Shown here: positions 10,711 to 18,359 of the stretch, piece by piece
Numbering within the stretch: the stretch's first letter is position 1
How the letters are laid out: each line of letters opens with the position of its first letter
From: Streptomyces clavuligerus
GTDB taxonomy: Bacteria > Actinomycetota > Actinomycetes > Streptomycetales > Streptomycetaceae
Reading direction: 5' to 3'
Assembly: GCF_005519465.1 (NCBI RefSeq)
Contig: NZ_CP027858.1
Span: 620,001 to 684,000, forward strand
Length of the DNA: 64,000 bases
The notes under the pieces: generated by a model
The model's database searches: none
Told to the model about the DNA's origin: nothing
Seen by the model: only the letters and a program-made list of their open reading frames with translations
Translations under genes and position numbers: made by a program

Positions 10711-11448
10711 TCAGACAACCCCCCGGACCGGGTCCGCGGAGCCGGGGTCGGCCGGGCGGGTCAGGGCCGCCGTGAGGGCGTCCCGGCAGCGGCGGTCGGC
10801 CAGCCGGGTGGTCTCGGGGAGCCGGTAGCGGGGGGCGAGGCGGAGGGTGTGCGCGCAGGCGTTGTCGAGCGAGACCCGGTGCCCGACCGAGACGTACACC
10901 GGTTTGACGCCCTGCTGGGTGCGGAGCGCCCGGCCCAGCTCCGTGCCGTCGTCGGCGCGCAGGGGGGCCGTGTCGCCCCTGCGCGGGCCGAGTTCGCCGT
11001 GGGCGTGGACGAACGGGTTCTTCGCGACCCCGATCGCGGGCAGCCCGGTCAGGACACCGAGGTGGGCGGCGAGTCCGAACCGGCGCGGGTGCGCCAGGCC
11101 GTAGCCGTCGCAGACCACGAGCCCCGGCGCGGACCGCAGGGCCCCCAGCGCGGCGAGGACGGCGGGAAGCTCCCGGAACGCCAGCAGCCCGGGGACATAG
11201 GGGAACGCGACCCGGCCCACGGCGGTGGCCTCCTCGACGACGGCCAGGGTCTCCGCGTCCAGCACGACCGCCGCCGCGGCGACGAGGCCCCGGTCGTCGT
11301 CGTAGGCGACGTCCACCCCGGTCACCGCGCCGACGCCGGGCCGCGGCCCCGCCTCGTCCAGGGAGACCCGCGCCCGCAGCGCGTCCTGGACCGCCCGCGC
11401 CTCCCGCTCGTCCGCGGGCCACCCCTCGGGCACCTCGATGATCGTCAT
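10711..11448 (-). CDS. nfi: Endonuclease V (deoxyinosine 3'-endonuclease)
   Basis: A 245-residue endonuclease V, the repair enzyme that nicks DNA (or RNA) one base 3' of deaminated adenine (inosine). The metal-binding acidic residues are visible: Asp46 in TGVDVAY, Glu93 in PYVPGLLAFRE and Asp114 in CDGYGLAHPRR. The GVAKN segment (140-144) and the VSVGHRVSLDNA segment near 190 are also typical. Length is normal for the family. ATG 11448 has no strong ribosome site, but the protein is full length from there. It stands alone. Identification rests on the complete motif set. Confidence 0.93.
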   Translation of the reverse strand: MTIIEVPEGWPADEREARAVQDALRARVSLDEAGPRPGVGAVTGVDVAYDDDRGLVAAAAVVLDAETLAVVEEATAVGRVAFPYVPGLLAFRELPAVLAALGALRSAPGLVVCDGYGLAHPRRFGLAAHLGVLTGLPAIGVAKNPFVHAHGELGPRRGDTAPLRADDGTELGRALRTQQGVKPVYVSVGHRVSLDNACAHTLRLAPRYRLPETTRLADRRCRDALTAALTRPADPGSADPVRGVV

Positions 11449-11817
11449 TCCCTCACCCTAGCCAGGGCCTGTGGTACGGCTCGGGCCGGATCGGAAGCGG
11501 AGTCCGGTGGGGGCGCCGCACGGCGCGGGTGGGGCCCTCCCGGGCGGGGGCGCCCCGCCCGGGGAGTGCCACGCCGGGCGCACACGGGCCCCGCCAGGTC
11601 GTGTCGGCGGCGTCCGTGTGCGCCGCGCCTCCTCACTCGCCCTGTGCCCTGCGGCCGGGGTGGAGGTGCCCCCACCCCAGGGCCTCCCCCCAGGGACTCC
11701 CCACCCCGCAGACTCCCCGCGCAGGGGCTCCCCCCGTCGTGCGTCCGCGCCCACCGGCGGGCCCCGGGCGCCACCCGCCCGTCCACCGCGGACGGCGTCG
11801 GCGGGGTCCCGCGCGGG
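11449..11817. other. Intergenic, no gene recognised
   Basis: A 369-base C-rich stretch between two leftward genes. Runs such as CAGGGCCTCCCCCCAGGGACTCC and related imperfect repeats fill 11660-11730. No ribosome site plus plausible frame was found. The promoter of the endonuclease V gene should lie next to 11449. Confidence 0.5.
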
Positions 11818-13005
11818 TCAGCGGGCGGGCGGTTCCAGACGGGCGACGCGGCCCTTCTCGCCCGAGGCCCAGCAGGCGGTGGGGACGCAGTCGACGGTGT
11901 CGAAGGAGCCGGTGTCGACGGTGCGCCAGGTGCGGCCCGCGTCGAGGGTGAGATCGGTGCCGGTGGGGCCGACCGCGAGGGCCGCCGAGCGGAAGCGCGG
12001 GAGCCAGGCCACACCCGAACGGTAGGCGGGCGGCGGAGCCGCCGACGGCTCCCAGGTGCGGCCCGCGTCCCGGGTGACGGCCGCCGCCCGCGGCGAGGGC
12101 AGGCCGGGCCGGTAGTCGCCGCCGACGGCGAGGCCCCGCCCCCGGTCGCGGAAGGCGAGCGCGAACACCCCGCGCGCCGGGTCCCCGCCGGGTATGGGCG
12201 TGGCGGCGGCCGTCCAGGTGACGCCCCGGTCGGCGGAGTGCAGGACGCGCGCCACCGCTCCCCCGCCGGTCGCCAGCCACACATCGCGGGACCCGGCGGT
12301 GACGAGGCACTGCCCGCTCGCCGCGAACCCCGCCTCCCCCGGCTGCGCGGGCGGCATCCCGTCACCGGGCAGCGTCCGCCAGGTCCGGCCGCCGTCGCGG
12401 GTGGAGAGAATCCGGTACTTCCCGTCCACGGGGTCGCTCATGGCCAGCCCGTGGCGGCGGTCGAAGAAGGCGACGCAGTCGTAGAAGGCCCGGGGGTCGG
12501 TGTTGCGGAAGGACTCGGTCCAGGTGGCCCCGCCGTCGGCGGTGCGGAAGATCCGGGACGCCTCGCCCTCGCCGATGGCGAGCACCACGGCGGTGCGGTC
12601 GTCGAACGCCTCGACATCGCGGAGTTCGAGCCCCGCCGCCCCGGGCGGCGCGACGTTCCGCCAGCTCCGGCCGCCGTCGGTGGTGCGCAGCACGGTCCCC
12701 CGGGAGCCCGCCGCCCAGGCGGTCCGGTGCCCGACGGCGGCGAGGCCCCGCAGTCTGACGTCCGTGCCGGTCTCCTTGAGGCTCCACACGCTCCCGGCGC
12801 CGTCGCCCCCGCCCCGGGCCGGTGCCGGGGCGGGCGGCGCCGCCCCGGCCGGAGTGGTGAGCACGGCGGCCAGCGCCAGCGCGCACGCCCCGGCCGCGCG
12901 GATCCCCGCCCGGCTCCGCCCCGCCCGGCTCCGCCCCGCCCGGCTCCGCCCCGCCGGGCGGACCGTGCCCGTCGTTCCCGATCCCGTCGTTCCCTTGTCC
13001 GTCAT
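11818..13005 (-). CDS. Exported BNR/YCF48-like beta-propeller protein
   Basis: A 395-residue secreted protein made of repeated BNR-type blades. The motif (T/S)xDGGxTW or a close variant recurs (RTTDGGRSW, RTADGGATW, STRDGGRTW, HSADRGVTW, VTRDAGRTW, TLDAGRTW), giving about six blades as in YCF48/sialidase-like propellers. The N-terminus has a basic stretch, a hydrophobic signal helix (about 30-45) and a cleavage region ending in AGA. Annotated homologues are often called oxidoreductases without evidence; no catalytic residues are evident, so a binding role is equally likely. ATG 13005 lacks a clear ribosome site. The basic N-terminus contains a threefold 15-bp DNA repeat that encodes RSRAG units. 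Confidence 0.75.
   Translation of the reverse strand: MTDKGTTGSGTTGTVRPAGRSRAGRSRAGRSRAGIRAAGACALALAAVLTTPAGAAPPAPAPARGGGDGAGSVWSLKETGTDVRLRGLAAVGHRTAWAAGSRGTVLRTTDGGRSWRNVAPPGAAGLELRDVEAFDDRTAVVLAIGEGEASRIFRTADGGATWTESFRNTDPRAFYDCVAFFDRRHGLAMSDPVDGKYRILSTRDGGRTWRTLPGDGMPPAQPGEAGFAASGQCLVTAGSRDVWLATGGGAVARVLHSADRGVTWTAAATPIPGGDPARGVFALAFRDRGRGLAVGGDYRPGLPSPRAAAVTRDAGRTWEPSAAPPPAYRSGVAWLPRFRSAALAVGPTGTDLTLDAGRTWRTVDTGSFDTVDCVPTACWASGEKGRVARLEPPAR
12904..12955. repeat. 15-bp tandem repeat in the signal-peptide region
   Basis: The unit CCCGCCCGGCTCCGC is repeated about three and a half times. In the leftward gene it encodes repeated RSRAG, placing extra arginines ahead of the hydrophobic signal core. 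The unit length is a multiple of three, so copy-number change would keep frame. Confidence 0.75.
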
Positions 13006-13258
13006 GGCGGTGGAACGTAGCCCACGCCCCGGTGGCCGTCCAGAGTGCGCCCCACCCCCTTGCCGGTGACGCTCCGTGAGCAATAGTGGACGAGAACGCT
13101 CCGGCAACGCCCATCGTCCCCGCACGGTTCCCCTGGGAGGCGGTGATCCAACTCACCCTCCTCCCCGATGCACCCTCCCCCCTGTTTCCCCGTCCTTACC
13201 GGTGCCAGCAAGGGAGGCGTCCGGGAGGCGTCAGCCGTCACACGCGAAGGAGCAGGCC

Positions 13259-13675
13259 GTGCCCACCGTCATCGAACAGTCCGTGGAGGCCCGGCTCGTC
13301 GCCCCCGCGCCCCGGATGGAGACCGTCCCGGCGACGCTCCGTTACGACCGCGAGGACCCCTTCGCCGTCTGCATGGACTTCCCCGCCCCCGCGACGCTGG
13401 AGGGGACCGAGATCACCTGGGCCTTCGGCCGGGAGCTGCTCGCCGCCGGGATCGACGAGCCCGCCGGGACCGGCGACGTCCGGGTGCGGCCGTACGGATA
13501 CGACCGCACGGTGCTGGAGTTCCACGCGAGCGAAGGGGTGGCCGTGGTCCATGTCCGCACCTGTGAGCTGCGGCGTTTCCTTCAGCGTGCCCAGGGGCTC
13601 GTCCCCTCGGGCGAGGAGCATCTGCACCTCGATCTCGACCGGGACCTGACCGACCTGCTGCGCGACGTCCGCTGA
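13259..13675 (+). CDS. ssgD: SsgA-like sporulation/cell-division regulator (SsgD-type)
   Basis: A 138-residue SsgA-like protein (SALP), a family found in sporulating actinomycetes that controls peptidoglycan remodelling and septum placement. The family core is clear: LRYDREDPFAVCMDF, EITWAFGRELLAAG, GTGDVRVRPYG and the terminal SGEEHLHLDLDRDL segment. GTG 13259 follows GAAGGAG. The closest assignment is SsgD because the next genes are an ABC-F ATPase and a UvrA-like protein, the order I remember around S. coelicolor SCO6722 to SCO6719. A role in lateral wall integrity has been proposed for SsgD. Family assignment is secure; the paralogue assignment depends on remembered synteny. Confidence 0.88.
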   Translation: MPTVIEQSVEARLVAPAPRMETVPATLRYDREDPFAVCMDFPAPATLEGTEITWAFGRELLAAGIDEPAGTGDVRVRPYGYDRTVLEFHASEGVAVVHVRTCELRRFLQRAQGLVPSGEEHLHLDLDRDLTDLLRDVR

Positions 13676-13724
13676 TCGGCCCACGCCGCTCCCCGCCCCG
13701 CGCCCTCCCCCGTCCCGATCCTCT

Positions 13725-13756
13725 CCCCGTTTAATCGCGTCCCCGTTTAATCGCGT
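13725..13756. repeat. Perfect tandem 16-bp repeat abutting a promoter
   Basis: CCCCGTTTAATCGCGT occurs twice head to tail (13725-13740, 13741-13756). The second copy ends on the first T of the downstream TTGACA box. Its AT-rich TTTAA core contrasts with the surrounding DNA. A regulator or UP-element-like role is plausible. Confidence 0.7.
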
Positions 13757-13785
13757 TGACAGCCCCGCGGCCCCCTTCCTACGGT
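13756..13785 (+). promoter_or_regulatory. Sigma-70-type promoter of the ABC-F gene
   Basis: TTGACA at 13756-13761 and TACGGT at 13780-13785 are separated by 18 bases, a near-consensus housekeeping promoter. Transcription should start near 13792, giving a leader of about 260 bases before the ABC-F start codon. Confidence 0.65.
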
Positions 13786-13791
13786 GGAACC

Positions 13792-14051
13792 GCTTCTGTT
13801 GCCACTGATCGGAGAAGGACATTGCTCGTCTGAGGTCTGAGACACCGTGCGTCACCACCGCGTCCCGGTGGGTGCGCCACGCGTGCGACCTCGGCGTTCC
13901 GAGCCGTCCTCCCCGAGGGCCGAACCCCGTTCGGCCAGGGCACTCGCCCTGATCCTCGTCTCCCGGTGGACCGGCCCCCGAGCGGGCCGTCGTACGCGAC
14001 GCGGTGTCTCCCCCGTTGCCCCGACCCTTCCACGCAACAGGAGACCCCTTT
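13792..14051 (+). promoter_or_regulatory. Leader of the ABC-F gene with three-codon upstream frame and hairpins (ribosome-mediated attenuator candidate)
   Basis: A ribosome site GGAGAAGG (13811-13818) precedes TTG CTC GTC TGA (13822-13833), a frame encoding only Met-Leu-Val. Immediately after it comes a bulged hairpin (CACCACCG 13853-13860 with CGGT-GGTG 13866-13874). Next is a perfect 8-bp hairpin GGCCGAAC/GTTCGGCC (13918-13936), a 5-bp hairpin (13937-13950) and a 6-bp hairpin (13972-13989). ABC-F resistance genes in Gram-positive bacteria are often controlled by antibiotic-stalled ribosomes on such frames. From memory, the S. coelicolor tiaA leader works this way. Pairing is read by eye and no folding energy was computed. 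Confidence 0.6.
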
Positions 14052-15704
14052 ATGGCTACCCCTTCCGCCCATGTCCTGTGCGGCGGACTCTCGTTCGCCT
14101 GGCCCGACGGCACGGAGGTCTTCGACGGCTTCCAGCTCTCCGTCGGCCCCGGCCGTACCGGGCTCATCGGCCTCAACGGCTCCGGCAAGTCCACCCTGCT
14201 GAAACTGATGGCCGGGGAGCTGGCCCCGACCGGGGGTCAGGTGCGCGCCGCGGGCGAGGTCGGCCTGCTGCCGCAGAACGTCGTCCTCGACACCGCGCTG
14301 CGGGTGGACGAGGTGCTGGGCATCGACCGCGCCCGCGCCGCCCTGCACGCCATCGAGGCGGGCGACGCCGACGAGGCGCACTTCGCCGCCGTCGGCGACG
14401 ACTGGGACATCGAGGAGCGGGCCCGCGCCACCCTCGACCAGCTCGGCCTGGACACCATCGGCCTCGACCGCGCCATCGGTGAACTCTCCGGCGGCGAGGG
14501 CGTCCTGCTGCGGCTCGCCGCGCTGCTGCTGGCCCGGCCGGACGTCCTCCTCCTGGACGAGCCCACCAACAACCTCGACCGGCACGCCCGGCAGCGGCTG
14601 TACGAGGCGGTCGGCTCCTGGTCCGGGGTGATGGTCGTGGTCAGCCACGACCGTGAGCTGCTGGAGCTGGTCGACCAGATCGCCGACCTCCGCAACGGCG
14701 AGGTCACCTGGTACGGCGGGAACCTCTCCGCGTACGAGGAGGCCCTGGCCGTCGAGCAGGAGGCCGCCGAACGGATGGTGCGCAACGCCGAGGCCGATGT
14801 GCAGCGTCAGCGGCGCGAACTGGTGGACACCCAGGTCAAACTGGCCCGCCGCAAGCGCTTCGGCCAGAAGGCACAGGAGAACAAGCGCGTCCCCAAGATC
14901 GTCGCCAACAACCGCAAGCGGTCCGCCCAGGTGTCCGCGGGGAAGCTGCGGGTCACCCACACGGAACGCCTCGACCGGGCCAGGGAACGGCTCGACGACG
15001 CGGTCGCCGCCGTGCGGGACGACGACGAGATCAGGATCGAACTGCCCTACACCACCGTCCATCCAGGGCGGGGGGTGCTGCGGCTGACCGGTCTGACACC
15101 GCGCCACTTCGCCGGTCCGCCCATCGACCTGGAGGTGCGCGGTCCGGAGCGGATCGCCCTGGTGGGGCGGAACGGGGCGGGCAAGACGACGCTGCTGCGC
15201 ACCCTCACCGGCGAGCTGGACCCGGTGGCGGGCGAGGCCGTCGCCGAGGTCCCGCTGCGCTTTCTGCCCCAGCGGCTCGACATCCTCGACGACGGGCTGA
15301 GCGTGGTCGAGAACGTGGCGCGGCACGCGCCCGGGGCGAGCGACAACCGCGTCCGGGCCCGGCTCGCGCGCTTCCTCTTCAAGGGGGCGCGGGCCGATCA
15401 GCTCGCGGGCACACTCTCCGGCGGGGAGCGCTTCCGGGCCGCGCTGGCGGCGCAGTTGCTGGCCGAGCCCGCCCCGCAACTGCTGTTGCTGGACGAGCCG
15501 ACCAACAACCTGGACATGGCCAGCGTCCGCAGACTGGCCCAGGCGCTGGAGGCGTACGAGGGGGCGCTGATCGTGGCCGGTCACGACATGGCGTTCCTGG
15601 AGTCCCTCGGGATCACCCGCTGGCTGCTGCTGGACGGCGGCCTCCACGACGTGGGCCCGGCACAGGCCCGCGAGGGCACGCCGCCCGCCGCACTCCCGTC
15701 CTGA
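14052..15704 (+). CDS. tiaA: ABC-F ATPase, antibiotic-resistance/ribosome-protection type (TiaA-like)
   Basis: A 550-residue soluble protein with two ABC ATPase domains and no membrane segments. Domain 1 has Walker A GLNGSGKST (40-48), signature LSGGEG and Walker B LLLDEPTNN. Domain 2 has GRNGAGKTT (about 375), LSGGERFR and LLLDEPTNN. A charged, Arg/Lys-rich interdomain linker (about 235-320) is the element that reaches the peptidyl-transferase centre in ARE-type ABC-F proteins. These bind the ribosomal E-site and dislodge drugs such as lincosamides, streptogramin A and pleuromutilins. ATG 14052 follows ACAGGAG. Position after ssgD and before a UvrA-like gene matches, as I recall, S. coelicolor SCO6720 (TiaA). 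ABC-F class is certain; the symbol is a synteny-based inference. Confidence 0.85.
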   Translation: MATPSAHVLCGGLSFAWPDGTEVFDGFQLSVGPGRTGLIGLNGSGKSTLLKLMAGELAPTGGQVRAAGEVGLLPQNVVLDTALRVDEVLGIDRARAALHAIEAGDADEAHFAAVGDDWDIEERARATLDQLGLDTIGLDRAIGELSGGEGVLLRLAALLLARPDVLLLDEPTNNLDRHARQRLYEAVGSWSGVMVVVSHDRELLELVDQIADLRNGEVTWYGGNLSAYEEALAVEQEAAERMVRNAEADVQRQRRELVDTQVKLARRKRFGQKAQENKRVPKIVANNRKRSAQVSAGKLRVTHTERLDRARERLDDAVAAVRDDDEIRIELPYTTVHPGRGVLRLTGLTPRHFAGPPIDLEVRGPERIALVGRNGAGKTTLLRTLTGELDPVAGEAVAEVPLRFLPQRLDILDDGLSVVENVARHAPGASDNRVRARLARFLFKGARADQLAGTLSGGERFRAALAAQLLAEPAPQLLLLDEPTNNLDMASVRRLAQALEAYEGALIVAGHDMAFLESLGITRWLLLDGGLHDVGPAQAREGTPPAALPS

Positions 15705-15715
15705 CCCCTGCCGCC

Positions 15716-15752
15716 GGGGCCGTCCGTGCCGGCCCCGGCGCCGGACGGCCCC
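15716..15752 (+). terminator. Hairpin terminator after the ABC-F gene
   Basis: An 11-bp perfect stem, GGGGCCGTCCG (15716-15726) with CGGACGGCCCC (15742-15752), lies 12 bases after the ABC-F stop codon. The UvrA-like gene should therefore have its own promoter. Confidence 0.7.
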
Positions 15753-15810
15753 GGCCGGGGTACCCGCCCCGCCCCGGCTCCGCCCGGATCGGCCCGGCCC
15801 GGCGGAGAGC

Positions 15811-15834
15811 CCGTACGGAAAACCGTACGGAAAT
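15811..15834. promoter_or_regulatory. Duplicated palindrome upstream of the UvrA-like gene
   Basis: CCGTACGGAAAA and CCGTACGGAAAT lie head to tail at a 12-base period. Each contains the perfect palindrome CCGTACGG. The pair is 42 bases before the start codon and resembles a regulator site. It may control drug-inducible expression of the downstream gene; this is inferred. Confidence 0.5.
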
Positions 15835-15875
15835 CCCGACGGGAACTGTCCGGATTCACGATTAGCTTCGCCCGC

Positions 15876-18149
15876 ATGGAACGCGACATCGTCATCGAGG
15901 GCGCCCGCGAGAACAATCTCCGGAACATCTCCCTGACCCTCCCCAAGAACCGGATCACCGTCTTCACCGGGGTGTCGGGATCGGGCAAGTCCTCCCTGGT
16001 CTTCGACACCATCGCCGTCGAATCGCAGCGCCAGCTCAACGACACCTACAGCTCGTTCGTCAGAAACCGGCTGCCGAAGTACGAACGCCCCCGGGTCGAC
16101 GCGATCGACGAGCTGTCGGTGGCGATCGTGGTGGACCAGAAGCCGGTCGGCGGCAACGCGCGCTCCACCGTCGGCACCATGACCGACATCCACGCGGCGC
16201 TCCGGGTGCTGTTCTCCCGGCACGGCACCCCGAGCGCCGGTCCGGCCACCGCGTACTCCTTCAACGACCCGTCCGGCATGTGCCCGGCCTGCGACGGCCT
16301 GGGCCGCACCCTCCATCTGGACGTCGAGCGGGCCGTCGACCCGTCGAAGTCCCTGCGCGAGGGCGCGCTGCTGCTGCCCGGTCTCGCCCCGGGCGGTTGG
16401 GAGTGGCACCTGTACGCCGACTCCGGCCGCTTCGACCTGGACAAACCGCTGGGGAAGTACACCGGTGAGGAACGGGAACTCCTGCTCCACGGCGCGGACT
16501 TCAGCGTACGGGTGACCATGAAGTCGGGCTCGTTCGACATGCGCTTCGAGGGGATCGTCAACCGGTTCACCCGGCTGTATCTCAAGCGCGACACGGGCGA
16601 CCTCTCCGCCAGGCGCCAGGAGGCCGCCAACCGCTTCGTGGTCCAGCGCCCGTGCGGGTCCTGCGGCGGGGCCCGGCTGAACGAGGCCGCGCTGGCCACC
16701 CGGATCGACGGGCGCACCATCGCCGACTGGAGCCGGATGGAGATCGCCGATCTGGTGGCGGTGGCCGGGCGGATCGACGACCCGGTGGCCGCCCCGGTCG
16801 CCGCCGCCCTGCGGGAACGCCTGGAGCGGGTGGTGGGCATCGGTCTCGGCTATCTCTCCCTCGACCGGGAGACCACCACACTCTCCGGCGGCGAGGCGCA
16901 GCGCCTGAAGATGGTGCGCCATCTGGGCAGCTCGCTGACCGGGCTCCTCTTCGTCCTGGACGAGCCGAGTACGGGTCTGCACCCGCGGGACGTGGGGCGC
17001 CTGGGCGAGCTGCTGCTCCGGCTGCGGGACCGGGGCAACACGGTCCTGGTGGTGGAGCACGACCCGGACGTGATCGCGATCGCCGACCATGTCGTGGACA
17101 TGGGGCCACGGGCAGGCGCGGAGGGCGGCGAGGTCGTCTTCCAGGGACCCGGCGGGCTGTTGCGCGACGCGGACACCGTCACCGGCCGCGCCCTGCGGCG
17201 GCGCACCCCGCTGAAGGAGTCGTTCCGCACCCCGGACGGCTGGCTTCCGGTGACCGGGGCCCGGCTGCACAACCTCAAGGACATCGCGGTGCGCTTCCCC
17301 ACCGGGGTGCTGACCGCCGTCACCGGAGTGGCGGGTTCCGGCAAGTCCACGCTGGTGTCGACGGTCTTCACGGCCGCGTACCCGGAGGCGGTCGTGATCG
17401 ACCAGGGCGCGATCACGGCGTCCTCCCGGTCGACACCGGCCTCGTACCTGGGGGTGATGGACACCGTGCGCAAGGTCTTCGCCCGGCGGACCGGGGTGCG
17501 GCCGGGGCTGTTCAGCTTCAACTCGGAGGGCGCCTGCCGGGAGTGCTCCGGACGGGGCGCCATCCACACCGATCTGGCGTTCATGGACCCGGTGACCACG
17601 GTCTGTCCGGTCTGCGGGGGCGAGCGCTTCCGGGAGGAGGTGCTGCGGCTGCGGGTGGACGGCCGGTCCATCGCGGATGTGCTGCGGATGACGGCCGCCG
17701 AGGCGGGCGCGTTCTTCGACGACCCGGCGCTGCGGCGCAGACTGCGCGCCCTGCACGAGGTGGGGCTCACCTATCTGGCGCTGGGGCAGCCGCTCTCCTC
17801 GCTCTCCGGCGGGGAGCGGCAGCGGCTCAAGCTGGCGACCCATCTGCACCGGACCGGCAGCGCCTATGTCCTGGACGAGCCGACCACCGGACTCCATCTG
17901 GCGGATGTGAGCACCCTCGTGGGGCTGCTGGACCGGCTGGTGGACGCCGGGAACTCGGTGATCTGCGTGGAGCACAACCTGGACGTGGTCAAGCGGGCGG
18001 ACTGGGTGGTGGACCTGGGGCCGGACGGTGGGAAGCACGGCGGCGAGGTGGTGTTCGAGGGCACCCCGGCGGAGCTGCTCCGCCATCCGTCCTCGTGCAC
18101 GGCGGAGCATCTGCGGCGGGACCTCGGCCGCCCCGCGCCCGCCCGCTGA
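15876..18149 (+). CDS. UvrA-like excinuclease ATPase, DrrC-type drug-resistance paralogue
   Basis: A 757-residue UvrA paralogue, much shorter than true UvrA (about 950 or more) and close to DrrC of the daunorubicin producer (about 764). It has two ABC modules: GVSGSGKSS (32-40) with signature TLSGGEAQRLKM, and GVAGSGKST (about 485) with SLSGGERQRLKL. Zinc-knuckle Cys pairs are visible (CPACDGLG, CGSCGGA, CRECSGRG, CPVCGG). The UvrB-binding insertion of full UvrA appears missing. DrrC-like proteins are thought to remove DNA-intercalating drugs or assist repair. ATG 15876 has no ribosome site and may be leaderless (a TTAGCT -10-like box lies just upstream). It follows the ABC-F gene, so two drug-response genes are adjacent. 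Confidence 0.87.
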   Translation: MERDIVIEGARENNLRNISLTLPKNRITVFTGVSGSGKSSLVFDTIAVESQRQLNDTYSSFVRNRLPKYERPRVDAIDELSVAIVVDQKPVGGNARSTVGTMTDIHAALRVLFSRHGTPSAGPATAYSFNDPSGMCPACDGLGRTLHLDVERAVDPSKSLREGALLLPGLAPGGWEWHLYADSGRFDLDKPLGKYTGEERELLLHGADFSVRVTMKSGSFDMRFEGIVNRFTRLYLKRDTGDLSARRQEAANRFVVQRPCGSCGGARLNEAALATRIDGRTIADWSRMEIADLVAVAGRIDDPVAAPVAAALRERLERVVGIGLGYLSLDRETTTLSGGEAQRLKMVRHLGSSLTGLLFVLDEPSTGLHPRDVGRLGELLLRLRDRGNTVLVVEHDPDVIAIADHVVDMGPRAGAEGGEVVFQGPGGLLRDADTVTGRALRRRTPLKESFRTPDGWLPVTGARLHNLKDIAVRFPTGVLTAVTGVAGSGKSTLVSTVFTAAYPEAVVIDQGAITASSRSTPASYLGVMDTVRKVFARRTGVRPGLFSFNSEGACRECSGRGAIHTDLAFMDPVTTVCPVCGGERFREEVLRLRVDGRSIADVLRMTAAEAGAFFDDPALRRRLRALHEVGLTYLALGQPLSSLSGGERQRLKLATHLHRTGSAYVLDEPTTGLHLADVSTLVGLLDRLVDAGNSVICVEHNLDVVKRADWVVDLGPDGGKHGGEVVFEGTPAELLRHPSSCTAEHLRRDLGRPAPAR

Positions 18150-18301
18150 TGTGAGCTGTCTCCCGCTCCGCCGCCACAGGGCCCGGCGGCGGGGCCCGTG
18201 TCCGTCTTCTACCTCCTTCTCCCCCGTCAGGGGCGGTACATAACCGAATGTAACTGGACATTCACCCAGGTCGACTTGGTCGGGGACTTACGGCCCGCTT
18301 A

Positions 18302-18334
18302 ACCTACGGTCTCGTAACCTACGAACCCGTAGGT
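18302..18334. promoter_or_regulatory. Three copies of ACCTACG upstream of the desaturase gene
   Basis: ACCTACG occurs at 18302-18308 and 18317-18323, and its complement CGTAGGT at 18328-18334. The last two form a perfect 7-bp inverted repeat around AACC. A TTGGTC/TAACCT promoter with 18-base spacing can be read so that its -10 box falls within the first copy. This layout suits repression by a TetR-like lipid-sensing regulator; the regulator is unknown. Confidence 0.5.
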
Positions 18335-18359
18335 AACTCTCCCGTCCCCAGGAGCACCA

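Noticed and set aside
13779..18110. Very long open frame on the minus strand (over 1400 codons) opposite the ABC-F and UvrA-like genes
   Set aside because: The plus-strand genes have full Walker and signature motifs. The antisense frame is open because of third-position GC bias, is rich in Gly, Arg, Gln and His, and shows no domains.
15876..18149. True UvrA of nucleotide excision repair
   Set aside because: It is about 200 residues too short and seems to lack the UvrB-binding insertion; it fits the DrrC-like class, and the real uvrA should lie elsewhere.
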